Part shown: piece by piece, positions 1-9,819 of the stretch
Layout: the number at the start of each line of letters is the position of its first letter
Position numbering within the stretch: the first letter of the stretch is position 1
Source: Phaeodactylum tricornutum CCAP 1055/1
Taxonomy: Eukaryota; Bacillariophyta; Bacillariophyceae; Surirellales; Neidiaceae
Length of the DNA stretch: 64,000 bases
Direction: 5' to 3'
Assembly (NCBI RefSeq): GCF_000150955.2
Contig: NC_011681.1
Location: 47,501 to 111,500, forward strand
Program-made: the position numbers and the translations under genes
The notes under the pieces: model-generated
Told to the model about the DNA's origin: nothing
Database searches by the model: none
Seen by the model: the letters and a program-made list of their open reading frames with translations, nothing else

Positions 1-550
1 GGACCTATGCGTAGAATGCAATTTGGATCAATGAACTTATAAAACAATGAGTGGGTGATTACCTTCTACAAACTAGTCAATCTGTTGTTCAGTCCAGTGA
101 ACAATCCCACAAAATGCCATCGAATCTTTGATCTTCCACAGCTGCCATAATCTCAACAGGCAACCTTTCTTTCACATGTATATATACTTTCGGAACTATA
201 AGTTCCTAGCACGATACCTATGGTGAGTATAGGATCTTGTTCAATCCCACCATGTGGTTCGTGGTACCTCTTTTGTCCCCGCAATCGTATCTCCTATGTT
301 TCGATCGTATTTCACTGTACCCTTGGTCTTGTAAACTGACAAGTAAGGACTAAACACATGCGCCTCCGGAAACATAGCAATCGTACAAATGCACCCTTTA
401 TTGTGAGTCCACGTGGCCACGAAATAAGGCTGACAATATTTCTGTGCGCGCCTCCTTAACTCCATGTGCATAGTTTTGATTCACACTTGCGACATCCATG
501 TTATGCGAATCATGTCCATGAGACATGTCGCAAGGAGGCATACCGTAACA
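1..550 (-). repeat. 3' LTR of the first Copia element (partial)
   Basis: This stretch repeats 6969-7518 with the same spacing and no difference I could see. The outer 170 bases or so expected from the 721-bp partner lie left of the window. The repeat ends at 550 in CCGTAACA. Just inside it, on the element's own strand, is a purine-rich run (GATGGGGAG) ending at the LTR edge, as expected of a polypurine tract. Confidence 0.92.
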
Positions 551-3500
551 CTCCCCATCAGCCTGCTTGGTGGTCTTGAAAGTCTTCACCTCACAATTTG
601 ATGTATCACCTTGCCAGAACAAGAGTGGCTTAAGGACTGGCCATGCCTGTTGAAAACCCCAGTGCTTACTGAGCACATCTGCCACGTTTTCGGCTCCCAA
701 GATTTTCTGGAAATCAACAACTCCTGCTGCAATTGCCTCACGAACGCGATGATAAGACAATGCATTATGACGCTTGTTTATGGGCGACTGAGGTTCTGTT
801 GAGCTAGTAATCACTGACTGGTTGTCACCAAACAAGATTGTCTTTCCTGTCACTGGTACTCCAAGGTAACGGAGGGTAGTACGGATGTCCATGATTTGCT
901 CAACTGCAATCCGAGCTGCAACAAACTCAGACCCATAGGTGGCAGTCTCAACAGTAGCCTGACGCTTTGAGAACCATTCAAAGGGAGTCTTGTTGATAAG
1001 ATGGAGGACTCCTGTCACAGAACGACCTGTTACCATGTCGTGGTATAGGTTTGCATCAACGTAGCTTGTTAGAGTGACATGCTTTCCAAGTGCCGTTGGT
1101 GCATCATGAGGAAGAAGTTCTTTGACATCCCCGTATACAGAAGTTGCCCAGCTATGACGCTTGTCCGGTAGTTCTGAGTAGTCGGGCTCATCAGTACGAA
1201 CCCGAATAGCACCATTCTTCATCTTCTTGACGTAACCGTACATCCGCTTGAGTCGATCAAGATGTCCTTCACGGGGTGCCACTCGAAATCTTGACATACT
1301 CATAACAGCAGTGGCTATATCAAATCGACCTAGTGTGATGAGCCATTGCAAGCTCCCAATGAGTGACTGGTACTGCTTTATCCCGTCTTCACTGAGTTCC
1401 GATGTAGCATCTAGTTCCGGATGGTCTCCTTTCTCTAGTGGGGACACATACATCTTGGGCTGTTCACCATACATCCTCTCATACTGCTCCATCATACGTG
1501 CAATATATTTCTTTGGGTGGTATGAAAGAGTGCCGTCCTTGTCTCGCTCGAAAGTACATCCCAAGTGGTATTCAAGAGGACCAACACCTTTGAGCTTGTA
1601 CTTGTGTCGCTCCTTGAGTTGATCAATGATATCTCCAGGACTGTGAGCTGCAACGGCGATGTCGTCAACCCAGACCGCAATGTACTCGTATACTCTACCA
1701 TTGGCTCGTATCCAGACATCCGAGTCGGCCTTACTTGCTGTGAACCCAAGGTCCCGAAGGGTGTCCGCAAATCTCTCATGCCATCGGAGTCCACTGCTCC
1801 TGAGACCATACAGTGCCTTGTTGATAACAAGAATGTGTCCTTCTAGCTCAGCAAATTCCGGACCAGCTACAACAAAGACCTTTTCTTTGGTCTTGGCTTC
1901 CAGGTATGCATTCCCTATGTCTGCTCCCCATAGCTTTAGACTGTTGAGTTCAGCTAGGAATACAACAATACGCAAGCTTCGTAGCGAGACAACTCCAGAA
2001 TACACACTTTCAAGAGGTACAGGAGTAAGATGTCCGCCAGCTACCATCCTGGCCTTGTGCCTTCCATCGTGCTTGACATCATATACTGTATGGATTCGGA
2101 TCTTCTTGAACCCTTCTGGTGCATTCGACACATGTTTACCGTGTATAACAGCTTTACCTCTGTCAATGAAGGTGTTATACTCATGGAGCTGAGTCCTTTC
2201 AATGTTTTCAGCCTCCTGCCATTTGCTATTTCTATTCAACTTATCAATAGCTACCGCCTCCTTGTGGTCACGAGGGATCTGGTACCCAAACTTGAAGACA
2301 GGTGAATGCCTAGTAGAATGGAGTCGAGCTTGGTTAACTAGCCGTTGAAACTTCTTTTCCCTAGTTGCAAGCCGTTTAAACTGTTTCCATCCTGGAGTAT
2401 CTAGTAGACCTTGGCGTTTAGCATAGGCAGCACAAGTAACAGGATCGTCGGCCCGTATGACATCAAGGGGTTCATAGGTAGACTCCCCAGTTTCCCAGTT
2501 AACAAGAACGTTGTATTTAGAGCCTTTGTAATTCTCATCGTTCGTAGATAGGGGACCTTGGTGCGCGACGATGTCCTTAAAACGCCATTGTCGATCAGTA
2601 TCATGCAATTCTTTGTCTAGATCAGTTTCAAGTTTATCTAGAATTTCGTTGTAGGCAAGAATTTCATCATACTCGCCATCATTGATTTCGACTAAAAAAC
2701 GCACATCAGAGGGCTTGTCGGGATCTAAGATTTTCCTTGTGATACGTGCACGAAAACGCTCCCCATCATCCTGAGTATCGGTTAGGAACGTGCGTCCAAT
2801 AAGGTCGTCAGGGGTGAAACCGGGTAGATCCTTTAAGGCATAGGAATTTTTGTTTTCAGTTCTACGCGACTTGACAAAGTTGATAGGCTTAGAATTACTC
2901 TCCCCATCCTGTGGCGTAAGGCGTAGGTTGGTTTCTCCGGATTTCAAAGCGGAACGCACACTAGAGCGGTATAAGATCTTGTTGGTGTCGTCTGTGAGGA
3001 CTTTGTAAGTGAGAGCATCCCCAACAGATTCAGCAATGCCAACAAAGTGACCGCTCTTTTCGGTACCATCGGAAGGGAAAGATGGATCTTCGATACGGTA
3101 GTACACCGGTTCCCAAAAATGAAACTGGAGAAGTACGCTGATATCAGGGGTGCTACCAAGAAGAGTCTCGAGCGGTGTACGATCATGCAAAGATTCATGG
3201 GACAAATGGTTGAAGACATAGCAGATGTAGGCAATGCACAAGAGCCAAGTGGAATCAGGAGCACCGGTTTTGTTAAGAACGTTATTGGTATTAGCTTCAA
3301 TAGTAGCAATACGGCGTTCGGCAAAATTTTGATGTTGATGATGAGGTTCACTTTGCCATTGGTCAATGTTGTAGGCTCGTGTAATATCAGCAACCTTCTT
3401 ACTGATTTCGACTTGGGCTCGATCACTCAGAAGTTTATCCATAGCTCCACGATGGCGAATATTGTCTTCAAGGGCATTGACAAACTCCTTGTCTGTTTTC

Positions 3501-6109
3501 ATGGGATAAATATCGGTGACTAAGGAACGTCTCCCCACAAACAGTTGTGCAAACTTGGCTCCGTTGTCAACAGCAGGTGTGTCTGACCAGATAGTATCCG
3601 TTGCAACAGCCTCGTTGCGCCGATGCACATTTAGAGCCGGGAATCGCGATTTGAAGTGCTTTCGTAGCGGTGCATTGTAGACTTCGCGAGCGTACTGTGT
3701 CGTAGCCATGATGGTTTTTCGGACAGTGTCACCGGATACCCATCCCAAGCAGGGACGTAATGCTTCATAATCCCGTTCATTGCGTTTGACATTGTGCTTA
3801 CGACACTGGATAATGCAATCAATAGCGTCCTCGCGATCGAGATCGTAGTACGCTATATGGCGGTGGAGGTATTGGCCTGTGTTGTCAAATCGTGGTTCAA
3901 CATAGGCATTGCCCGGAAGATCTTGCATTGCATCGTACCAGTCGTTCACCATGTCAACTTCATTGTCTAGAATAGAAGGGTCCCAGTCAATATCGGAAGT
4001 CAACACAACATGCGGAAGAGATTCGAACTCGCTATCGGTAGGCTGCCGCATATCCATATACGGGAGGCCTTGTCGAACATGAAGAGGAATGATATAATCA
4101 TCCAAGGTAACAATCCGCTGTTGTCCTCCAACATTGCGAGACCGGTCTTCGACTGTGTTTCGGTAATGCTCAAGTTGGGCACTGGAGTGGATGGTCTTTC
4201 CCTTGCCAAGATAGGCGTATTGGTGCATAATCACAATGATAGGGCCTTTGTGAGACTCGACAAACCCAGCGGCAGTGACAATATCCAAATCTGACAGGGT
4301 ATGCTCGTTGATACCCGTTATACTAGCAGACCGTCCTGTCTTGTTCACAACTTTGACATCACAGCCAGCAAGTCCACCGTTGGCACCTCGATCGACTAGA
4401 GCAGCAGTCTTGTTCTCAACGGAATGACGAGAGACTTGATATTCCAGAACGTTGAGTTGAACAGACTGTTGTCGATTGTCCGATGACTGGGTACAATTGA
4501 TTGGTGTACGGCGGGATGCAGCAAGAACTTTTCGGATATCGCCATCTCCCATGTGACTCACACGGTCAGTCAAGTGTGCAAGGAGCTCCGTCGTTTGATC
4601 ACAGTCATGGAATGCTTCAGCTTGCTGGTTGTCTGGTTCGCTACGATTGAACTCGCCATTATCGTTCGATATCTTGGCGTGGGTATTCGCTTCCAACGCA
4701 CGTTGCGAGACATCGCCGGATCGAGTAGGGCCTTTGTCGGGTGCGGACAGGCCTTGGAGAATGGCTTTGGCATCATCTGAAAGCTGATTCCACATTTCGC
4801 GAGGGATATACGGACGCTCTCGATTGGTTGCCGGATCGCGATTACGGTGGCCAGATGGACTGACTTTGCGGTTGTGAGCATTGGCCTCATAGATCACTGC
4901 AGGAGAGAGATCAATATCATAGTCAATCCCATTGTCTTCGGTGAAGTCCGGTTGATCATACGAGAGGTCGGTCAGAAAGGCGCTACGCTTGCTCTTGACA
5001 CTACGAGAATTGGAAAGGTTGTTCCCTTTATCGTATAGAGAAGCAGATGCAAGCAATAGACTCAGGTAACCTTCGTAGTTGAGGGGAGTGCCTCCTTTAG
5101 CTAAGTCTAAAGTAGCGGTGATCTTGACCTGGCGGAGTTCAGGGATGTCGTGTACAGCGTTTTCAAGCATACTGAGGCAAAGCTGTTTAGGCAACTGCTC
5201 TGCCATAGGAACCATATCATTGTAGATGCGAAGATGGTTCTTCCAGTGAAGGATGAACCCTTCCGCCGTTCCTGTCCAGGATGTGCCATATTTTGCCGTA
5301 GTGAGGTAGGCCAAAGTGTTGGAGGACCCAATCTTGGCACTGGCAGACTCTGTGTAGTGCTTGACAACCTTACGGAAAACTTCTTGGGCATTGAAGTCAA
5401 AACTATGTTCGCGAACAAGGTTTTTCCCCATATCTGTCTGAAGTGTATGTTCCAAAGCAGAGTACACAAATTTCTTCTGTTCCTCAAAAAGAGACTTCTC
5501 TGAGGGGTCCGTCGGTGCATAGGATGGGTCAAGTACCTTTTCCACGTTATGGGATACCGCGGTGACCACGAAAGACCGGTAGAAATTGTCCCAGTATCGG
5601 TCATCCTTAAGGATAGGATAGTGGGTCTTGTCACGCTTGACTCCTCGCTTGAATTCGTCGACTGCCGATCGAGCTTTCGTGGACGTACTTAACTGGTTGT
5701 TCAGAGAAGGACTGATGGTGGCCGGAACATTAGAGACTTGTCCGAGTGCTGAGCGTCGATATAAAATGAAATCTCCACTAGTCAATGCAACAAGCTCCGA
5801 ATTTTCCAAAGGACTTCCCTTTTGCCGTTCAAGTGATGCCTGCCAACGCAGGAAATGACGAAGGATCTGTCGGTGCGCCATGAGCAATGGGGTCCACTGA
5901 GGGTCTTCATGGGTGTCAGGACTCGCTGAAGGCACATATCCAAGGGCATCTAGTTCGTTCTCAAAAATACTGAGGAGATCATCAACAGAATTATACCCTT
6001 GTTGTTCGAAACTAAGTCGGATTGGGTGCCCTTGAGGAAGTGAAAATACATTATCCAAAAAATGCGAGTAAGCAGCTCCGCTAGTCATTTGCCTGGTGGC
6101 CGGTACCAT
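398..6109 (-). CDS. Copia gag-pol polyprotein
   Basis: One long open frame of about 1,900 codons; the first in-frame ATG is at 6109. From 5' to 3' it shows a gag region (about 6100-4600), protease (about 4400), integrase (about 3850-2900), reverse transcriptase (about 2200-1400) and RNase H (about 1000-700). Reverse transcriptase is recognisable from YxDD-like WVDD and the GADIGNAYLEAK block. The frame ends inside the 3' LTR, so the last 50 or so codons are LTR-encoded. It looks whole. This is a transposable element gene, not a host gene. Confidence 0.92.
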   Translation of the reverse strand: MVPATRQMTSGAAYSHFLDNVFSLPQGHPIRLSFEQQGYNSVDDLLSIFENELDALGYVPSASPDTHEDPQWTPLLMAHRQILRHFLRWQASLERQKGSPLENSELVALTSGDFILYRRSALGQVSNVPATISPSLNNQLSTSTKARSAVDEFKRGVKRDKTHYPILKDDRYWDNFYRSFVVTAVSHNVEKVLDPSYAPTDPSEKSLFEEQKKFVYSALEHTLQTDMGKNLVREHSFDFNAQEVFRKVVKHYTESASAKIGSSNTLAYLTTAKYGTSWTGTAEGFILHWKNHLRIYNDMVPMAEQLPKQLCLSMLENAVHDIPELRQVKITATLDLAKGGTPLNYEGYLSLLLASASLYDKGNNLSNSRSVKSKRSAFLTDLSYDQPDFTEDNGIDYDIDLSPAVIYEANAHNRKVSPSGHRNRDPATNRERPYIPREMWNQLSDDAKAILQGLSAPDKGPTRSGDVSQRALEANTHAKISNDNGEFNRSEPDNQQAEAFHDCDQTTELLAHLTDRVSHMGDGDIRKVLAASRRTPINCTQSSDNRQQSVQLNVLEYQVSRHSVENKTAALVDRGANGGLAGCDVKVVNKTGRSASITGINEHTLSDLDIVTAAGFVESHKGPIIVIMHQYAYLGKGKTIHSSAQLEHYRNTVEDRSRNVGGQQRIVTLDDYIIPLHVRQGLPYMDMRQPTDSEFESLPHVVLTSDIDWDPSILDNEVDMVNDWYDAMQDLPGNAYVEPRFDNTGQYLHRHIAYYDLDREDAIDCIIQCRKHNVKRNERDYEALRPCLGWVSGDTVRKTIMATTQYAREVYNAPLRKHFKSRFPALNVHRRNEAVATDTIWSDTPAVDNGAKFAQLFVGRRSLVTDIYPMKTDKEFVNALEDNIRHRGAMDKLLSDRAQVEISKKVADITRAYNIDQWQSEPHHQHQNFAERRIATIEANTNNVLNKTGAPDSTWLLCIAYICYVFNHLSHESLHDRTPLETLLGSTPDISVLLQFHFWEPVYYRIEDPSFPSDGTEKSGHFVGIAESVGDALTYKVLTDDTNKILYRSSVRSALKSGETNLRLTPQDGESNSKPINFVKSRRTENKNSYALKDLPGFTPDDLIGRTFLTDTQDDGERFRARITRKILDPDKPSDVRFLVEINDGEYDEILAYNEILDKLETDLDKELHDTDRQWRFKDIVAHQGPLSTNDENYKGSKYNVLVNWETGESTYEPLDVIRADDPVTCAAYAKRQGLLDTPGWKQFKRLATREKKFQRLVNQARLHSTRHSPVFKFGYQIPRDHKEAVAIDKLNRNSKWQEAENIERTQLHEYNTFIDRGKAVIHGKHVSNAPEGFKKIRIHTVYDVKHDGRHKARMVAGGHLTPVPLESVYSGVVSLRSLRIVVFLAELNSLKLWGADIGNAYLEAKTKEKVFVVAGPEFAELEGHILVINKALYGLRSSGLRWHERFADTLRDLGFTASKADSDVWIRANGRVYEYIAVWVDDIAVAAHSPGDIIDQLKERHKYKLKGVGPLEYHLGCTFERDKDGTLSYHPKKYIARMMEQYERMYGEQPKMYVSPLEKGDHPELDATSELSEDGIKQYQSLIGSLQWLITLGRFDIATAVMSMSRFRVAPREGHLDRLKRMYGYVKKMKNGAIRVRTDEPDYSELPDKRHSWATSVYGDVKELLPHDAPTALGKHVTLTSYVDANLYHDMVTGRSVTGVLHLINKTPFEWFSKRQATVETATYGSEFVAARIAVEQIMDIRTTLRYLGVPVTGKTILFGDNQSVITSSTEPQSPINKRHNALSYHRVREAIAAGVVDFQKILGAENVADVLSKHWGFQQAWPVLKPLLFWQGDTSNCEVKTFKTTKQADGECYGMPPCDMSHGHDSHNMDVASVNQNYAHGVKEARTEILSALFRGHVDSQ

Positions 6110-6797
6110 GGTGGGCTGGATAGCCAAATCAATAAAAGGTTTCTTGGGGTTCTCAAAAGAAAATATCTAATTATGGGTTCGGGTCCTTCGCTGTTTTGTT
6201 ATAGCGGACTTCGTTAAATGACCCTACACCAGTGAACGAAGCTAGCACTGGTACACTCACTTCTACCTCCGTAGGCAGTGTCCTCGGGGACTGACGAGGG
6301 TTTGATTAGCCCCCCCGTACTACTTTACGCCGGGTAGTAAGTCCGTCCCAACCGGAATCAGGGTTCAAGTCCTTGAGCCTTTTGGTATTTCTACCTCACT
6401 CAACCAGAGTAACCCGTAGTCACGAAACAACTTGTCGACGAACCCTGAAGACTCCAAGGGGTTCTCGACACCAGTGATTCCGAGGAAGTAGGGAGGCCAC
6501 GAAAACTTATTGACAAACCCTGAAGCAGTACTAGTGGGTTCTCAATACCAGTTACCGTGAGGAAGTAGGGTAGCAGCTTCCAACCAATGCGTTACACAAG
6601 CCGATAAATACCCCACTTAAGGTGGCACCTCTGATACTTGATGTAACAAACAAAAGATGTCGGCAGTTAGTGACCAAACAATGTACGCCGAGTACGAAGT
6701 TCGGAAACCGTCTTGAGCGAAGACCTCAAGATGTGTTTACCACAAACAACTGTGCAATGGGCAGCAGTGGTTTGACGTGCTGTCAAGACTGTTAATC
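6110..6797 (-). other. Copia leader with internal direct repeats
   Basis: This is the untranslated leader between the 5' LTR and the gag-pol start. It holds two imperfect copies of a module of about 75 bases, at about 6430-6505 and 6506-6580, each carrying ACCCTGAAG, GGGTTCTC and GAGGAAGTAGGG. The second Copia element has the same two modules at about 22200-22340, so the leader arrangement predates the separation of the two elements. No usual initiator-methionine tRNA primer site was evident beside the LTR. Confidence 0.6.
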
Positions 6798-7518
6798 TGT
6801 TACGGAGTACTACCAAAGCACAACCGTAGGACAGATCGCTGTTAGGACAGTGAGTGGTAAACGAAGGTGGGCGTTGAGACGAACGACCTGCGATACACCT
6901 AAGAGACTTAGGGACTGTAAAACTCAACTCGTTGACGACGCTCCCCACGGGTTAGACAGCGGATACGAGGACCTATGCGTAGAATGCAATTTGGATCAAT
7001 GAACTTATAAAACAATGAGTGGGTGATTACCTTCTACAAACTAGTCAATCTGTTGTTCAGTCCAGTGAACAATCCCACAAAATGCCATCGAATCTTTGAT
7101 CTTCCACAGCTGCCATAATCTCAACAGGCAACCTTTCTTTCACATGTATATATACTTTCGGAACTATAAGTTCCTAGCACGATACCTATGGTGAGTATAG
7201 GATCTTGTTCAATCCCACCATGTGGTTCGTGGTACCTCTTTTGTCCCCGCAATCGTATCTCCTATGTTTCGATCGTATTTCACTGTACCCTTGGTCTTGT
7301 AAACTGACAAGTAAGGACTAAACACATGCGCCTCCGGAAACATAGCAATCGTACAAATGCACCCTTTATTGTGAGTCCACGTGGCCACGAAATAAGGCTG
7401 ACAATATTTCTGTGCGCGCCTCCTTAACTCCATGTGCATAGTTTTGATTCACACTTGCGACATCCATGTTATGCGAATCATGTCCATGAGACATGTCGCA
7501 AGGAGGCATACCGTAACA
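6798..7518 (-). repeat. 5' LTR of the first Copia element
   Basis: A 721-base LTR with perfect short inverted ends, TGTTACGG at 6798 and CCGTAACA at 7511-7518. The right part repeats 1-550. Related but longer or shorter LTRs occur at 18477, 19256, 22564, 26713 and, inverted, at 7841. Confidence 0.92.
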
Positions 7519-7840
7519 GTCACGACTCAAGGCATGCGCGCAATTTTGCAATGCGGTACTCAAAACCAACTTTCCAGTTGACACAATGATGTGATTATCT
7601 GTGGAGAGTAGTACTGATTCTACTGAGACTCCTAAGGGAGCTCCATGGGATTTGTTTGCACTCAAAAAGATTACATCCATATTTGTCTCTACTCACAATT
7701 CTAAATTTAGTCAAGTTCAAACCAATTGAGTTGCAGATTAATTACAATACAATTGGGGTCTTACAAGGCTTTCCCCTTTATTCATCTTACTCTCTCTTTG
7801 TATCAACAATACATTGCATGAGTATAGAAGAATTTGTTAC
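7519..7840 (-). repeat. Remnant of a second Copia-type element (LTR plus start of gag)
   Basis: Read on the minus strand, this starts with a TGTAACA-type terminus near 7840, followed by an AATAAA-bearing LTR stretch and the beginning of a short coding frame (MDVIFLSANKS). It is the reverse complement of the remnant at 25296-25620, with many scattered differences. It is cut on its inner side by the first Copia element, which therefore inserted later. Old and broken. Confidence 0.65.
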
Positions 7841-8510
7841 ACATGTCTTGTGGAAATTATTCACTAAACACGGATGTTGCAAGTGTGAATCAAAATTATG
7901 CACATGGAGTTAAGGAGGTATGCACAGAAATGTTGTCAGCCTTATTTTTTGGCCATGTGGCCTCACAGTAAAGGGAGCATTTGTACAATTGCTATGTTTC
8001 TGGAGGCGCATGTGTTTAGTCCTTACTTGTCAGTTTACAAGACCAAAGTACAGTGGACTACAATTGGAACAAAAGGAGTACCACAAACCACATGGTGGGG
8101 TTGAACAAGATCCTTTACTCACCATAGGTATTGTGCAAGGAACTTATAGTTCCGAAAGTATATTTACATGTGAAAGAAAGGTTGCCTATTGAGATTATGG
8201 CAGCTGCGGAAGATTGAAGATTTGATGGTATTTTGTGGGATTGTTCACTGAAATGAACAACAGATTGACTAGTTTGTAGAATGTCATCACCCACTCATTG
8301 TTTTAGAAATTCTTTGATCCAAATTGCATTTTACGCATAGGTCCTCATATCTGCTGTCTAACCGGTGGGGAGCATTGTCAACAAGTTGAGTTTTACAGTC
8401 CCTAAGTCTCTTAGCTGTACTGCAGGTTGTTTGTCTCAACACCCACCTTTGTTTACCACTCACTGTCCTAACAGCAATCTGTCCTATGGTTGTGCTTTGG
8501 TAGTACTCCA
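7841..8510 (+). repeat. Inverted Copia LTR remnant
   Basis: Diverged copy of the 6798-7518 or 19256-20133 type LTR in the opposite orientation. It can be followed from the CATGTCTTGTGG block near 7843 to the TAGTACTCC block ending near 8510. Terminal bases have been lost at both ends and there is no visible target duplication. It is clearly older than the neighbouring element. Confidence 0.75.
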
Positions 8511-8818
8511 CAAAAAAAAGCATCCACAATTGGTACACAAGAGCAAAAGACAATGCGCAATTCAGGTAAAAGTCATAAGGTAGGAAGCAATATCATACAA
8601 CATATACTGTTCTATTAACGGAATAATGCATTATTATTGAGATGTGGTCCTGTGTACTATGGATTGTTGGTTTACATCCAATATGCTAGCAGTAAGAATT
8701 TACATCGAAATTATCAAGGCACAAATTTTCTTGTAACAGGAAAAAGGCACGGTCCAGTAATGAGCCTCTTGGGTTTCAAAATCACGTCGAAATATGTACC
8801 GGTTCTAAGTCTTACGCC
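8511..8818. other. Gene-free AT-rich spacer
   Basis: It lies between the LTR remnant and the left end of the DNA transposon. It starts with an A-rich run. I see no gene, repeat copy or RNA gene in it. Confidence 0.6.
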
Positions 8819-8834
8819 CTAGTGTCTATTCTAC
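8819..8834 (+). repeat. Left terminal inverted repeat of the DNA transposon
   Basis: CTAGTGTCTATTCTAC, preceded by GCC. It pairs perfectly with 11478-11493. A perfect hairpin (CACCTGAGGAC, 2-base loop, GTCCTCAGGTG) follows about ten bases inside. Confidence 0.85.
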
Positions 8835-9145
8835 TTCTGTGCTCACCTGAGGACTGGTCCTCAGGTGAGGTCACTTTTCAGACCTATGGTAATAAACAAA
8901 GAAATCATTATGAAAGAAAGTTACCGCTACCGTTGTCTTCAGCATGCTCTAAAACGTCTTGGGGTAAAGTAGGAAGCTTTAATATCAAAAAGTGACAGAG
9001 AAATGACCGTCAACGGAAAGTTCATCGTTTTTTTTTCAAAATTTTTTGGCGGGTAAAATGGCTTGTCTGGACGTCAATGAAATGGCCATTACATCCCCAA
9101 TACTTGGTTTGAGTCATATAAGTTAGGCTTGGTGCATTGTCAGAC

Positions 9146-9817
9146 ATGCCAGTGAGGGATCCTAGGCTTGAAATTGGAGGGAAGGTGACGGCAAAGGCTT
9201 GTCATGTTGTGCATCTGAGCGAGTGCGCACGGAGATATGGCGCCAACAAACACACCAAGCGACTTGTTGGAACGGTTGTAGACGTCATGACCACCCCTGT
9301 ATCCCTTTCAACCGGGCGTACCTCTACTTTGATAACAGCAGTTTATGATTTTGGAGAGGATTTGTTCAAGGAAAACACACTGAACATTCGGAGTGTAAAG
9401 GCATTTGTACTGCCAGAAATGTCCTTAATTGAGGAAGTAGCAGCAGAGGCTTTGCGGGCAGCAGAAGCAGACTTTGACGCCGGAAACTTGATGGAAGAAA
9501 TGGTTGAAGCCCCAGTAGCCAAAATGGTTGAAACCCTGGCTGACATAGAGCCCGATACCTTGGTCGACACAGAGCCCAATACCCCGGTTGACACAGAACC
9601 TGATAGCCCGGTGGCCAAAATTGTCGAAACCCCGGTTTACACAGAGTCCGAAAACCCAATAGCCACAGTGCACCAAACAGAGTGGTATGTGAATAAAAGA
9701 AAAACCCGGCTGGATGTGAACGGCCATGTCTATATTAGGCACTTCCATATCCGTACTTCAGTTGGTGACCTTATTGGTCAAGACTCTGACAATTATCCAT
9801 CGCTTCGTTTTGGGTAG
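9146..9817 (+). CDS. N-terminal arm of a piggyBac-like transposase-type protein, truncated
   Basis: Open frame of 223 codons; the frame opens at 9137 on TTG and the first ATG is 9146. Residues 1-95 or so form a compact domain (SECARRYGANKHTKRLVGTV, STGRTST, LNIRSVKAF) that I associate with N-terminal regions of piggyBac-like proteins in diatoms; this is from memory and tentative. Residues about 120-170 are imperfect repeats around DTEPDTPV and VAKMVETP. The end reads WYVNKRKTRL...YIRHFHIR, where a DDE transposase domain would be expected to begin. The frame stops just where the antisense HSP110 segment starts, so the protein lacks a catalytic domain. Confidence 0.55.
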   Translation: MPVRDPRLEIGGKVTAKACHVVHLSECARRYGANKHTKRLVGTVVDVMTTPVSLSTGRTSTLITAVYDFGEDLFKENTLNIRSVKAFVLPEMSLIEEVAAEALRAAEADFDAGNLMEEMVEAPVAKMVETLADIEPDTLVDTEPNTPVDTEPDSPVAKIVETPVYTESENPIATVHQTEWYVNKRKTRLDVNGHVYIRHFHIRTSVGDLIGQDSDNYPSLRFG

Positions 9818-9819
9818 TA

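Larger units (their letters stand above)
1..7518 (-). mobile_element. Ty1/Copia-type LTR retrotransposon, young, 3' LTR cut by window edge
   Basis: The element reads on the minus strand: 5' LTR at 6798-7518, leader at about 6110-6797, one gag-pol frame at 398-6109, then a 3' LTR whose visible part is 1-550. The order of parts in the frame (gag, protease, integrase, reverse transcriptase, RNase H) is the Copia order, with integrase ahead of reverse transcriptase. The two LTRs look identical by eye over the 550 shared bases, which implies a very recent insertion. The element looks whole within the window. By knowledge of diatom genomes it resembles the CoDi lineages; the exact lineage was not determined. 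The target duplication cannot be checked because the left end lies outside the window. Confidence 0.93.

Noticed and set aside
6363-6392. tRNA-like T-arm (GGGTTCAAGTCC) in the Copia leader
   Set aside because: No acceptor, D or anticodon arms fit around it, and the same sequence is just part of the conserved leader in both elements.
7656-7913. 85-codon frame across the LTR remnants
   Set aside because: It crosses the junction of two unrelated LTR remnants, so it cannot be a conserved gene.
9343-9748. Minus-strand frames opposite the transposon N-terminal arm
   Set aside because: They mirror the repeat-rich coding strand (cysteine/glycine-rich shadow) and have no support of their own.
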